Virus record (IMG/VR): IMGVR_UViG_3300037070_000230 | Location: 1 to 27,239 of that record | Direction: 5' to 3' (one strand) | DNA length: 27,239 nucleotides | DNA from: a virus | Part shown: piece after piece, positions 6,282 through 15,700 of the stretch | Position numbering within the stretch: the stretch's first letter is position 1 | How the letters are laid out: each line of letters starts with the position of its first letter | Notes under the pieces: generated by a model | The model's input: only the letters and a program-made list of their open reading frames with translations | What the model was told of the DNA's origin: nothing | The model's database searches: none | Made by a program: the position numbers and the translations under genes

Positions 6282-6379
6282 GGTTATCGGTCAACCCGGC
6301 GGTAACGCTCTTTTTAGGTCTCGCGCCGGGGCCAGGACCAAGAGGACCGATTAGGTGGCAACCGACTCTGAAAAACTAA
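6278..6379 (+). CDS. Possible 33-residue ORF between chaperone and tape measure
   Basis: An ATG overlapping the T-domain stop (ATGA) opens a 33-codon frame, MRLSVNPAVTLFLGLAPGPG..., which ends at the TAA 6377-6379, 25 nt into the tape measure gene. It fills the 73-nt gap that would otherwise be the longest here. A hydrophobic LFLGLAPGPGP stretch gives it a protein-like look. No family is recognised and no independent ribosome binding site is seen, so this is a low-confidence call. Confidence 0.35.
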   Translation: MRLSVNPAVTLFLGLAPGPGPRGPIRWQPTLKN

Positions 6380-9300
6380 TTTTAAGCATCTCGGCTGACG
6401 TCACCGCCGTCAAGCGTGCGCTCGCCAAGATGTCGACCGACACCACGACTACCACCGATGGCATGGTTCGTGATTTCAAGAAGGTCGATCTGGCAGTCAA
6501 GTACTTCGCCGCCAACACGAACAAGGTCGGCGCGGCTATGCGGGACACGACTCGGCAGACGCAGGCCGCGACCGTCAATCTCACTGCCCAGATGAACGAC
6601 ATTGCCCAGCAATTCCAGGCGGGCACGTCGATGTATACCATCATGGCCCAACAGGGCAGTCAGGTGACGCAGGCGTTGCAGGCCGCCGGCGGCGGCATGC
6701 TTGGGTTTGCCAAGACGATCGGCGGCGCTCTCATGGGCATGCTGTCGCCGATGAACCTTGTGTCGATGGGCCTGATCGCGGTTACCGGCGTTGCCGTCTC
6801 ATACTTCAAGGAGTGGATGGAAGGCGGCGAACTATCTGAAAAGGAGATGAAGAAGCAGGTCGATACGCTCTACCAGATAGCTGACGCTTATGGCGACCTG
6901 TTGCCCGCCGTCAAGAAATTCGCCGAGGCACGAAGAGAGGCGGATGCGGCTGCGGATAGAAAGCAATCGACCGAACTGGCGATCGCCGAGGATTACAAGA
7001 AGCTTCAGCCTATTATCGATAAGCTTACTGCGTCGGTTAACGATTTCAACGCCGAGGTCGCACGCGGCAGCACGTCTCCTCAAGCCAAAGCTGGTATCGA
7101 GTCGTACATCCAAAATGTGAATGAACTGGTCACGGCGTTTCAAACGCACACCTTGACCGTTGAGGATGTGCAGCAAGTCTACGATTCACTGAACGACTCG
7201 TACCTGTCGAATACCGATGCTGCCGCCGGTCTGCGTACACAGTTGAACGAACTGATGCTCGTTGCGCGAGCGCAGGCCGAAGCCGATGCAAAGGCGCGCG
7301 AAGAGGCATCAGAGATTAATATTGAACGGAAGAAGGCGGCGGAGGACTACAAGAAGGCTATGAAGGAGATGCAGGGCATCTCCAAAAGTACTGCGACCGA
7401 AGTCGAGCATATTTGGCAAGTCTTCATCGAGATGATCAACAAGGCGCGGACCGAGGCCGAGAAGCTGCGGGCCGAGATTGAGCGCGACTATGCACTGGGC
7501 CGGCTAAACACCGAGTCGTTGGGCAATTTGGCTAGGGCGCAAGTCAGCAACGACATGGACGAGTACACAAGGCTCGTCATGGGCGCTGAATCAGGTGGAG
7601 ATGCTAACGCTCAGAATGCCGTTTCGACAGCGAGTGGCCAGTTCCAGTTTCTGGATAGCACGTTCAAAAAATACATCCCGTATTTGCAATCGCTGCCTGA
7701 GTTCGCCGGGCTTACGGCGCAACAAATCATGGCGCAGAAAAACAACATCGCGGTCCAGAAGGCTGCGTTCGAGAAATTCACGCAGGACAATGTCGAGTAT
7801 CTCGACAAGCACAACATAGAGGTCAACAACGCTACCAAATATATGGCGCATGTTCTTGGCGCTTCGGGCGCGCGGCAGTTGATGACTGCGGCCCCCGGTA
7901 CGTCTGTCTCAAGCATCTTCGGCGCCAAGGCGGCGGGGGATAATCCCAGCCTGCTTGGCGACCGCACGGTCGAGCAATCGATCGCGGCGTTCTACAAGAA
8001 GATGCGGACCGAGGAAGCGACGATTACGACGAAGGCTTCGCAACAGCGTGTCGATGACGCGCGCCAAGATGCCGAAATCCAAGGCAAGATCACCGACGCC
8101 TATGACGAGCAAGCCGCCGCCGAAGCGCAAAAGCTGAAGTACGCCGAACTGCGCCGCAACCTCGAACGCGACATGGAGGAAAAGGGCAGGGTGCCCACGG
8201 CGGAGCAGTACAAAGAGATCGAGGCGATCGCCAAGAAGCACGGCGAGACGGTTGGCCGCGAGGAAGGTACGAAAGCCGCCGAGAAAGAAGCCGAGGCGAA
8301 GAAAAAGGCGGATGAACAATCCGCGAAAACGTTCGAAGGCGCGATGCGGCGGTGGAAGGAAGAGACCGATTCGATCAACGCGCAAGAAGAGGCCATCGGC
8401 AATCTCGGCAAGAACATAGACGAGACGACGCGGAAGCGCGAGACAGCGCAGGCGGAACAGGCGATCCTTGCCGCAGCGGCGCGCGACGGGACAGCCGCCA
8501 CCAAGGAAGAGGCCGCAGCGGCGAAAGAAGTCGCGGCGGCTTATGGTCTGGCGCAGGGAAAGAAGGAAGGTTTCAGGCTAGCGACCAAAGGGGCGGAGAC
8601 CAGCGAATCGACGTTCGAAAGCGCGATACGGAAATGGAAGGAAGAGACCGATTCGATCAACGCGCAGGAACAGGCGATCGGTAATCTCGGCGATGCCATA
8701 GACGAGGTGACACGCAAGCGAGAGGAAGCGCAGGCACTGACGGCGATCCTCGCAGCCGCTGCCCGCGACGGGACGGCGGCTACCGAGGAAGAGGCCGCAG
8801 CGGCGCGCGAGGTGGCAGCGGCTTATGGTCTGGCGCAAGGAGCCAAGGAAGGCTTCAAGGACAAGACCAAGGAGATGTCCACCGAACAGAAGGAATTTTT
8901 CACCTTCGTTGCGGATACCGCCAAGACGGCGCTTGGCGGGTTCATCAACGATCTGCGGGAAGGCGTCGATGCGGGCGAGGCGTTCTCGAATATGCTCGAT
9001 CGAATTGTTGATTCCTTGATCAACATGGCGATCGAAACGCTGTTCAGCAAAGAGATACTAGGCACGCTGCTTGGTGGTCTTGGCGGTATCGGCGGTGGTA
9101 TTGCCGCGCCTGGAGCGGCAGCGGGCGGCACGGTCGGCATGGCTAGCCACGGCGACGGCAGATCATTCGCCCCATCGACATGGGCCGGTGCGCGGCGCTA
9201 CGCGAAGGGTGGCATGGCGGGCCTGCGGCCAGGTGAAGTGCCGATCATCGCGCATAAGGGCGAGGTGATCATTCCGCGAGATATCGTGGATCGCAATCGC

Positions 9301-9627
9301 GGCAAAGTGGTCAACATGCTCGAGGAACTGTACCTGCGCAAGGGGTGGTCCGACGCACCGAAATTTGCGACCGGCGGCGTGGTAATGTCTTCACCGGGAG
9401 TGAATATGCCGACGCCTGCCGCAGGCAGCAACGCGGTTGTCGGCAGCACGATCGACAACAGTGTGCATCAGCAGAACAGCATGACGATCGACATGGCGCA
9501 GACCGGAGCGGTGGCGGCGAGCAACGAAGACGCCAAGATTTTCGCGCTTAGAATCCAGAAGCTTGTGCAACTCGAAATGGTTCGCGAGAGCCGACCAGGC
9601 GGTCTGCTCCGCACTGGGAGGACATGA
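6355..9627 (+). CDS. Tail tape measure protein with embedded lytic transglycosylase domain
   Basis: The 1,090-residue protein follows the chaperone pair and starts at GTG 6355, 8 nt after AGAGGA. N-terminal residues 1-110 resemble tape measure TMP_2-type proteins, with AMRDTTRQTQ and MNDIAQQFQAG...IMAQQGSQ. Residues about 112-156 are hydrophobic. Long coiled-coil, Glu/Lys/Ala-rich regions lie either side of a domain at about 401-560 with GAESGGDANAQNAVSTASG.FQF, the pattern of transglycosylase (SLT-like) domains; Glu412 is the likely catalytic residue. Residues about 659-846 are a duplication. The C-terminus (LGGLGGIGGG, RRYAKGGM..L.PGE.PIIAHKGEVI) is typical of tape measures. It sets tail length and can help penetrate the cell wall. 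Confidence 0.93.
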   Translation: MATDSEKLILSISADVTAVKRALAKMSTDTTTTTDGMVRDFKKVDLAVKYFAANTNKVGAAMRDTTRQTQAATVNLTAQMNDIAQQFQAGTSMYTIMAQQGSQVTQALQAAGGGMLGFAKTIGGALMGMLSPMNLVSMGLIAVTGVAVSYFKEWMEGGELSEKEMKKQVDTLYQIADAYGDLLPAVKKFAEARREADAAADRKQSTELAIAEDYKKLQPIIDKLTASVNDFNAEVARGSTSPQAKAGIESYIQNVNELVTAFQTHTLTVEDVQQVYDSLNDSYLSNTDAAAGLRTQLNELMLVARAQAEADAKAREEASEINIERKKAAEDYKKAMKEMQGISKSTATEVEHIWQVFIEMINKARTEAEKLRAEIERDYALGRLNTESLGNLARAQVSNDMDEYTRLVMGAESGGDANAQNAVSTASGQFQFLDSTFKKYIPYLQSLPEFAGLTAQQIMAQKNNIAVQKAAFEKFTQDNVEYLDKHNIEVNNATKYMAHVLGASGARQLMTAAPGTSVSSIFGAKAAGDNPSLLGDRTVEQSIAAFYKKMRTEEATITTKASQQRVDDARQDAEIQGKITDAYDEQAAAEAQKLKYAELRRNLERDMEEKGRVPTAEQYKEIEAIAKKHGETVGREEGTKAAEKEAEAKKKADEQSAKTFEGAMRRWKEETDSINAQEEAIGNLGKNIDETTRKRETAQAEQAILAAAARDGTAATKEEAAAAKEVAAAYGLAQGKKEGFRLATKGAETSESTFESAIRKWKEETDSINAQEQAIGNLGDAIDEVTRKREEAQALTAILAAAARDGTAATEEEAAAAREVAAAYGLAQGAKEGFKDKTKEMSTEQKEFFTFVADTAKTALGGFINDLREGVDAGEAFSNMLDRIVDSLINMAIETLFSKEILGTLLGGLGGIGGGIAAPGAAAGGTVGMASHGDGRSFAPSTWAGARRYAKGGMAGLRPGEVPIIAHKGEVIIPRDIVDRNRGKVVNMLEELYLRKGWSDAPKFATGGVVMSSPGVNMPTPAAGSNAVVGSTIDNSVHQQNSMTIDMAQTGAVAASNEDAKIFALRIQKLVQLEMVRESRPGGLLRTGRT
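8329..8892 (+). repeat. Tandem 282-nt (94-codon) duplication inside the tape measure gene
   Basis: Unit 1 (8329-8610) and unit 2 (8611-8892) are in frame. Both encode TFE.A.R.WKEETDSINAQE, IGNLG..IDE.TRKRE, AILAAAARDGTAAT.EEAAAA and VAAAYGLAQG. The offset of 282 nt is the same at both ends: ACGTTCGAA at 8329 and 8611, and GCTTATGGTCTGGCGCA at 8539 and 8821. DNA identity is high, so the duplication is young or under strong constraint. Each extra unit would be expected to lengthen the tail. Confidence 0.92.
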
Positions 9628-10016
9628 TGTTCGACGGCACCGTAGTATGCGCGGTTCCCGATACGCCGATTACGCGGGACGAAGAATGGCGGATCGATGT
9701 CGCGCAATTTGGCGATGGCTATGCCCAACGAATTCTCGATGGCATCAATGCGCTGAATGTAAAATTCAATGTGACTTTTGAGGAGCGGCCAGCGGACGTC
9801 ATCCAGTCGATGCTCGCCTATCTCCAGAACCAAAGAGGCAATAGTTTCCAGTTCAAGGAACCGGCAACCGGCGTCCTATACGATGTCTGGTGCGATAAGT
9901 GGTCGGTCAATTGGACGATCCGCCGCTGGGACCATGCCAACCCGCTTCTCCCTCAAGCGTACTACTACGGCACGCTGTCGGCGGAGTTCGTCCGTTCCTA
10001 TGGAGTGACCGGATGA
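9624..10016 (+). CDS. Minor tail protein, lambda gpM-like
   Basis: The 130-residue product matches the phage minor tail family of lambda gpM: VAQFGDGYAQRI.DGIN near residues 28-43, a mid region with MLAYLQNQRGNSFQFKEP, then a C-terminal strand set with W.VNWTIRRWDHANP and YGTLSAEFVR. In lambda gpM is part of the tail tip, added after gpL and gpK during initiator assembly; I infer the same here. The ATG overlaps the tape measure stop (ATGA), with a second ATG directly after it. The following L-K-I-J-type genes support the call. Confidence 0.82.
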   Translation: MMFDGTVVCAVPDTPITRDEEWRIDVAQFGDGYAQRILDGINALNVKFNVTFEERPADVIQSMLAYLQNQRGNSFQFKEPATGVLYDVWCDKWSVNWTIRRWDHANPLLPQAYYYGTLSAEFVRSYGVTG

Positions 10017-10717
10017 GCGTCAAATCCGATATTTCGCAACTGGCACCGATGTCGCTGGTGGAGATGTTCATCTACGACGATCGCGCGATCGGCGGGGGTA
10101 ACGTTTTGCGCTGGCATTCCGGCACCAAGCCGGTCGGCAATATGCCGATCGTCTGGCAGCGCGCCACCTATGAACCGTTCCCAATCGAGGCGTCGGGATT
10201 TGAAGCCAATGCCGCTGGCAAGCTGCCGCGCCCGACGTTGAAGGCGTCAAACATCGGCGGCACGCTCGGGGCTTATGTCCGGGATCTTCAGGACGCGCTC
10301 GGTGCCAAGATCATCCGCAAACGGACGCTCGGCAAATATCTGGATGCGGTGAATTTTCCGGGCGGCAATCCGTATGCTGATCCGAATACCTATTTCCCCG
10401 ACGAAATTTATTACATCGCCCGCAAGGCGACGGAGAACGCGATCTTCATCGAAATGGAGTTGGCGGTTCCGTTCGATGTCGAGGGGGTGAAGTTACCGAG
10501 GTATCAGGTTCTGGCGAGCACCTGCCAGTGGGTCTACCGCAGCGCCGCCTGTTCCTATGTCGGCGGGCCGGTGCAGGACATTGACGGCAATCCGACCGGC
10601 GATTGGGCCAAGGACGAATGCCGCAAAACCTTGGCCGCGTGCCGCGCCCGCTTCGGCGCGACCGGCACCTTGCGGACATCGGCTTTCCCCGCCTCGCTGA
10701 TCGCGCGGTATACATGA
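10013..10717 (+). CDS. Minor tail protein, lambda gpL-like (Fe-S cysteines)
   Basis: I chose the ATG at 10013, in ATGA overlap with the gpM-like gene; the upstream open extension lies inside that gene. The 234-residue protein begins with S.V.IFIYDD-like strands and has GALVRDLQDALGAKIIRKRT-like features in the middle, as in the gpL family. Its C-terminal domain has the conserved cysteines CQWVYRSAAC, EC and AAC followed by RFG. In lambda gpL these four bind an iron-sulphur cluster. The protein belongs to the tail tip, between the tape measure complex and the K-I-J group. Confidence 0.85.
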   Translation: MSVKSDISQLAPMSLVEMFIYDDRAIGGGNVLRWHSGTKPVGNMPIVWQRATYEPFPIEASGFEANAAGKLPRPTLKASNIGGTLGAYVRDLQDALGAKIIRKRTLGKYLDAVNFPGGNPYADPNTYFPDEIYYIARKATENAIFIEMELAVPFDVEGVKLPRYQVLASTCQWVYRSAACSYVGGPVQDIDGNPTGDWAKDECRKTLAACRARFGATGTLRTSAFPASLIARYT

Positions 10718-11421
10718 CGCCTGATGCCGCAACGATCACGGCAGCGCTCGAGCACGCCGCCGCCTGCCAGCCTATGGAAAGCTGCGGCGTAATCGTCGCG
10801 GACGGCGCGTTCCTGCCGGTTCCTAATCTGGCGAACGAGCACGGCCACTTCATCATGGACCGCCGTGCCTTCTGCCATATCAACATCAGCCGCAAGGTCA
10901 CGGCGATCGTCCATAGCCACGTCGCCTACCCGGCGGTGGCGGGCGAGACCGATCGCGTCATGTGTGAAAAAAGCGGTCTGCCCTGGATCATCGTTTCATG
11001 GCCGGACGGGCATTGGTGTTCGATCGAACCGGAGGGTTTTGAGGCGCCGCTTGTCGGGCGGGAATGGGCGTGGGGGTCTAACGATTGCTTCGGTCTGATG
11101 CGTGACGCGCTGAAGGCTTTCACGGGGATTGTGGTGCCGGATTACGATCGCGACTGGATGTTCTGGCGCGACGGCGGCAACGACATTGTCGAGAAGTTCG
11201 CGTCCACCGGCTATGTGGCAATGCCTAAAGGCACCAAGCCACGGCAGTGTGACGTGTTCGCGATGGCGTTCAGAGGCGACGTCGTTAACCATCTGGCGAT
11301 GTTCCTCGAGCCGGATAAGATCCTGCACCAGCTTTACCGCCAATTGTCGGTGCGCGAACTCTACGGCGGCGTGTGGCTGGAACGGACGCGGCTGCATCTG
11401 CGCCATGAGAGGCTGCTCTGA
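10714..11421 (+). CDS. Tail tip peptidase, lambda gpK-like (JAMM plus NlpC/P60)
   Basis: Starting at the ATGA overlap at 10714, the protein is 235 residues. Residues 1-110 are a JAMM/MPN domain: Glu in QPMESCG, HSH in VHSHVAYPAVAG, and a downstream TDR Asp. The usual Ser of the H-x-H-x7-S-x2-D motif is Gly here. Residues 115-235 are an NlpC/P60-like peptidase: catalytic Cys in SNDCFGL, Asp/Trp-rich middle, and His in VNHLAMFLE. Lambda gpK has the same two domains and is a tail-tip assembly peptidase, probably also acting on peptidoglycan at infection. The stop is directly before the I-like gene. Confidence 0.9.
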   Translation: MTPDAATITAALEHAAACQPMESCGVIVADGAFLPVPNLANEHGHFIMDRRAFCHINISRKVTAIVHSHVAYPAVAGETDRVMCEKSGLPWIIVSWPDGHWCSIEPEGFEAPLVGREWAWGSNDCFGLMRDALKAFTGIVVPDYDRDWMFWRDGGNDIVEKFASTGYVAMPKGTKPRQCDVFAMAFRGDVVNHLAMFLEPDKILHQLYRQLSVRELYGGVWLERTRLHLRHERLL

Positions 11422-12717
11422 ATGGGCAAGCTGGTCGCCGTTCATCTGCATGGCCCGTTGGCCGATCGCTTTGGCCCCTTGCATCATTTCGCGGTGCAGA
11501 ATCCACGCGAGGCATTATACGCGCTCGACGCCAACTATCCGGGGTTCATCGCGGCTTTTGCGGAGCATGAGCGCTACGGCGTTCTGGTCGACGACGATTG
11601 GCGCGAGGGCGAGAACGCAGCTATTTTGCCAGCGTCGAAAGAAATTCATTTTGTACCGGCGATAGAAGGCGAGGTGCCGTTCGTGGCGCTTGGCCTGACC
11701 GCTTTGTTTCCGGCTCTCAGCGCGACGGCGGCGACCATCATCGGAAGCTTGTTGGTGACGGGGTTGATGATCGGCCTCTCGTTGCTGTTCAGGCCGAAGA
11801 AGCCGCAGACAAAGGAAGCGGAGGAGATGGACGACAGCTACGTCTTCTCAGGCCCCGAAAACGTCAGTCAGCAGGGCGTGGCTGTACCGCTGATCTACGG
11901 TCGCGTGTACGCTGGCAGCGTGGTCGTGTCCGCCGGTCAGGACACTGTCGATGTGGCTACCACAACGCCTTCGTCGGGCGCGTCGAAGCCATCGTCCGGG
12001 AACAGCAGCAAACCGGCCTATAAAAAGCCGACCTATCGCGGAGGTCATGATGGACTGCTCCGCGCTCGGCGCGACATGATGACCGCGCCCATAACCTCCA
12101 CCAAGGCGACGAGGGGCGTGCCTGTAACGTCCAAGAGCCTGCGCGCGTTAACGTCCAAGAGCGCGCCCGTGGCCGCGCAGATGTCGTTCGTCACGGCTAG
12201 CGCCGCCGTCGTTCCTCGCCAGTATTCGGTACTGGGTGTCTACGCTGTCGATGAAGGCATGCGGAGTTACCTCTACGGCTCGCCGATAATGGCCGGTTAT
12301 ATGGTCGAGAATCCGGCATCGCATGTCGTCATCGAAGAGCCTTACGAGGACTGGCCGAATTTGCTTAACGATGGTGCCGGCGTTGAGCATCTGCGTCCTA
12401 CGCCGGTCGATGACTGGCCCGCGATCATCACCGACCCTGTCTATGGATTCAAACCTGAAGGCTGGGTTCCGGTTAAAACGATATGGGCTTCCGAAGAAGA
12501 CTACGCGAGCCGCAAGCAAGTCCTGGTTTGGCAACCGGACTATGAGACCGAGGACGCCGTCTACAACTGGAACATGGTTCGCGGCTTCTATGTGACCGAA
12601 CTTCCAATTGTAAATCCAGGCGGTGTTCCCGGCGTCTTGGTAAACATAGTGCAGGAGGAACCCGAATGGATCGCTGGTGCAGAAGTAGAAATTCCAATCC
12701 AGAATCCGGCACCATGA
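11422..12717 (+). CDS. Tail assembly protein, lambda gpI-like, with long C-terminal extension
   Basis: Residues 1-90 are a ubiquitin-like/beta-grasp N-terminus typical of gpI (LVAVHLHGPLADRFG..., VLVDDD, EIHFVPAIEGE). Residues about 90-130 are hydrophobic and may cross or touch a membrane (LFPALSATAATIIGSLLVTGLMIGL), and residues 140-175 (YVFSGPENVSQQGVAVPLIYGRVYAGS.VVSAG) close the usual gpI region. Lambda gpI is about 220 residues; this protein is 431. The extra 230 or so residues contain a Ser/Lys/Pro-rich linker (about 185-255) followed by an acidic Trp/Tyr-rich domain I do not recognise. The ATG follows the gpK-like stop directly, and the J-like gene comes next. Confidence 0.8.
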   Translation: MGKLVAVHLHGPLADRFGPLHHFAVQNPREALYALDANYPGFIAAFAEHERYGVLVDDDWREGENAAILPASKEIHFVPAIEGEVPFVALGLTALFPALSATAATIIGSLLVTGLMIGLSLLFRPKKPQTKEAEEMDDSYVFSGPENVSQQGVAVPLIYGRVYAGSVVVSAGQDTVDVATTTPSSGASKPSSGNSSKPAYKKPTYRGGHDGLLRARRDMMTAPITSTKATRGVPVTSKSLRALTSKSAPVAAQMSFVTASAAVVPRQYSVLGVYAVDEGMRSYLYGSPIMAGYMVENPASHVVIEEPYEDWPNLLNDGAGVEHLRPTPVDDWPAIITDPVYGFKPEGWVPVKTIWASEEDYASRKQVLVWQPDYETEDAVYNWNMVRGFYVTELPIVNPGGVPGVLVNIVQEEPEWIAGAEVEIPIQNPAP

Positions 12718-12727
12718 GCGCCTGAAA

Positions 12728-15700
12728 ATGGACGAAGAAAAAGACAATCTACGATCAAGGCAATACGCCCGGATTGTCGATTTGATCAGCGAGGGGCCGA
12801 TCAGGGGCGTCGTCAATGGCTTGCAAGGCGTCATCCTGGACGGCACCCCGCTGCAATCGGCAACGACCGGCGCGTTGGCTTTCAACAACGTCAACGTGCA
12901 ATTTGTCAACGGCTATCCGGCGCAACCTATAATGTCGGGCTTCTACTCGCAGGAAGCCGAGACCTCCGTAAATCTGCAATTGAAGCAGGCGACACCGTTG
13001 CTGCGCTCCATCACCGCGCTCGATGCCGATCGCGCCCGTGTCACGGTATCGGTTCCGGGTCTATCCAATACCAATACGAAGACCGGCGAGATCGACGGCA
13101 ATCAGGTGCAATATCGCATCGAGGTCGCGCCGAATGGTCTCGGTTTCCAGATGGTCGGCGATTTCACCATCAGCGGCAAGACGATGTCGAAATACCAGCG
13201 GGCGCATGTCTTCGGGCTACCGGGCGTCGGGCCGTGGCAGATCCGTCTTAGCCGGTTAACGACGGACGAGCATACATCCGACCGTGTCGAGGATACCTAC
13301 TGGGACAGCTACTCGACCATCATCGATGACCGCGTGAATTACACGCGCCGCGCTTGCGTCGGTCTTCAGATCGATGCCGAACAATTCGGTACGCTGCCTA
13401 AGCGGACCTATCTGACGGACGGTTTGCTGGTCCTGATCCCGAATAATTACGACCCCTTCGCGGCGGTCAACTATGGCCCCTGGAACGGTGTGTGGGCGTT
13501 CAACTGGACGAATAATCCGGCGTGGGTCTTTTACGACCTGGTTGTCAATAACCGCTACGGACTTGGCAGTTTCATCTCGCCTGACATGGTCGACAAGTGG
13601 GCGCTCTACAAGGTAGCGGTCTTCTGCGATCAGCGTGTGCCCGATGGCCGAGGCGCTTATGAGCGGCGCTTCACCTGCAACGTCCAGATCACCAGCCAAC
13701 AGGAAGCGTTCGATCTGTTGGGCGAGATCGCCAGCATCTTCCGTGGCTTTGCTTATTGGGCCGGCGGGCAACTCGTAGCCGTCGCCGACGCTCCCGCAGA
13801 TCCGATCGCCCAGTACTCCAACGCCAATGTTCTCGACGGTTCGTTTTCTTACGCCGGGGCTAACATTCGCGCCCGTCACACGCAGGCCTCGACCGCCTTC
13901 GCCGACATGACGATGCTAGGCGAGCAGCGCTTCGCAGTCGTTGAGAACCGCGCGCAGATGTCGCGCTTCGGCATCCAGTCGGCTGACGATCCGGGCTTCG
14001 GATCAACATCGGAAAGCCAGTCGATCAGGGCTGGAAAATGGGCGCTCTACACCGAGGAATTCGAATCCGAGGTTATCTCATTCAAGACCGGCTTGGACAC
14101 GGCATGGGTCAGACCGGGCGACATCATCCGGGTCTCTGACGTTACTATTGCCGGTGACCGGATGGGTGGCCGCGTCGTCGGCCTGCACGCGGTATACAAT
14201 ACCGTGGTCCTTGTCGATCAGCGACCGCCAATGGTCAACGACAAGCGCTATGTTCTGTCGTGCATCATCCCGTCCGGCAATACCACCATCATCGTTACGC
14301 GCGATGCTTATCTGTGGACCGGCGCGCCCAACGGCATCTATATCACCGCGCCGTTCCCGGCGCCGCCGCTTGCCGATTCCGTGTTTGTTCTGAACGATCC
14401 TGTCGGCTTGCAACCAACCTTGTGGCGGGTCATCACCACCAAGCAGATCGAAAACGACAAATACGAAATCGAAGCGATGCGTCACTTCCCCGAGAAGTGG
14501 GGCTACATCGAGTACGGCATCGCTTTCTCGACACCGGACATTACCAACATTCAGCGTAAGCCACCGGCTTGCACCAACCTCGTTGTCAAGGAATATTTGA
14601 TTCAGACGTCGCCGATATCGGTTGGCGTAAGGGCCAACTTTTCGTGGGAATCGAAATCGACGTCATTCGAAGTTGCGTACCGCAAGTCACCGGGAAACTG
14701 GACTGTCCAGCGCACTGACGGTCTGGCGATCGACCTCCCCGTGGTCGAGGGCATGCATGATTTCCGCGTCACCGCGATCTCGCGCATCGGCATCAAGGGT
14801 GACCCGGCGACGATCAGCAAGGAAATCATCGGGCGATTCGCCCTGCCCCCAGCGCCGAAGCAATTTAGAATCCACGTCATCGACGGCGTGGCCATGTTCG
14901 ACTGGTTACCCGTCACGGAACTGGACGTCATCATTGGTGGCTATTTTCAGTTGCGGCACACGGCGTCTCTGGCGGGTGCGACGTGGACGTCGGCGCAGGT
15001 CGTTATCCCGCGTGTTCCAGGTACGGCTACCAGTTGCGAAGCAACCTACCAGCCCGGTACGTGGATGCTGCGGACCTACGACATCGTGGAACGCGCTTCG
15101 GCGACGTGGGCGCTGATCGTCGGCGTTCAGGAAGATACCCGCTACGTCCAGTGGGCGCGCATCTGCGAGAATCCCGACTGGCTGGGAAATCATAACAACA
15201 CCGACATCCGCATGCCGCAGGAGTGGCTGACGATCAAGACGGTCAACAGCGGTTACGTTGACGACCAGTTGGCCATGATCGACACCTGGACGGATATCGA
15301 TAACACACCGATTCCTCCGGGGCAGGAGCCGGGACCGAACAACGGTGTCTATAGTTTCGTTGAACCGTTTGACGCGGGTTCGAATTTCTCGGTGCGGTTG
15401 AGCGCGGACATTCTGGCTTTTCCGTTCGCGGACCCCGGCGACTGGTTCGATGATCGCATGACCTACGCGGATACCTGGTCGAATTGGGACGATCTTGAAG
15501 GTGACTATGAAGGTCAGGTTAGCCTTCAGTTACGCATCACGAGTAACGATCCAACCGATCCAAATGCGCAATGGGGCGATTGGGTGTCGTTCACGTCCGG
15601 CGAGCATTACGGGCGCGGCTTTGAATTTCGCGCGCTGCTATCGGCACCGCCGGGGCAGAATCTCGGTGTCGAGACGCTCTGTATCCTTGGGGATTTCAAG

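Noticed and set aside
9899-10012. Longer N-terminus for the gpL-like protein
   Set aside because: The extension lies entirely within the gpM-like gene and does not look like a gpL N-terminus; ATG 10013 with an ATGA overlap fits the operon pattern. The same reasoning rejects long starts at 2294 and 10603.
12714-12725. Four-codon frame ATG AGC GCC TGA before the J-like gene
   Set aside because: It is too short to mean more than chance at an ATGA junction; nothing supports a role.
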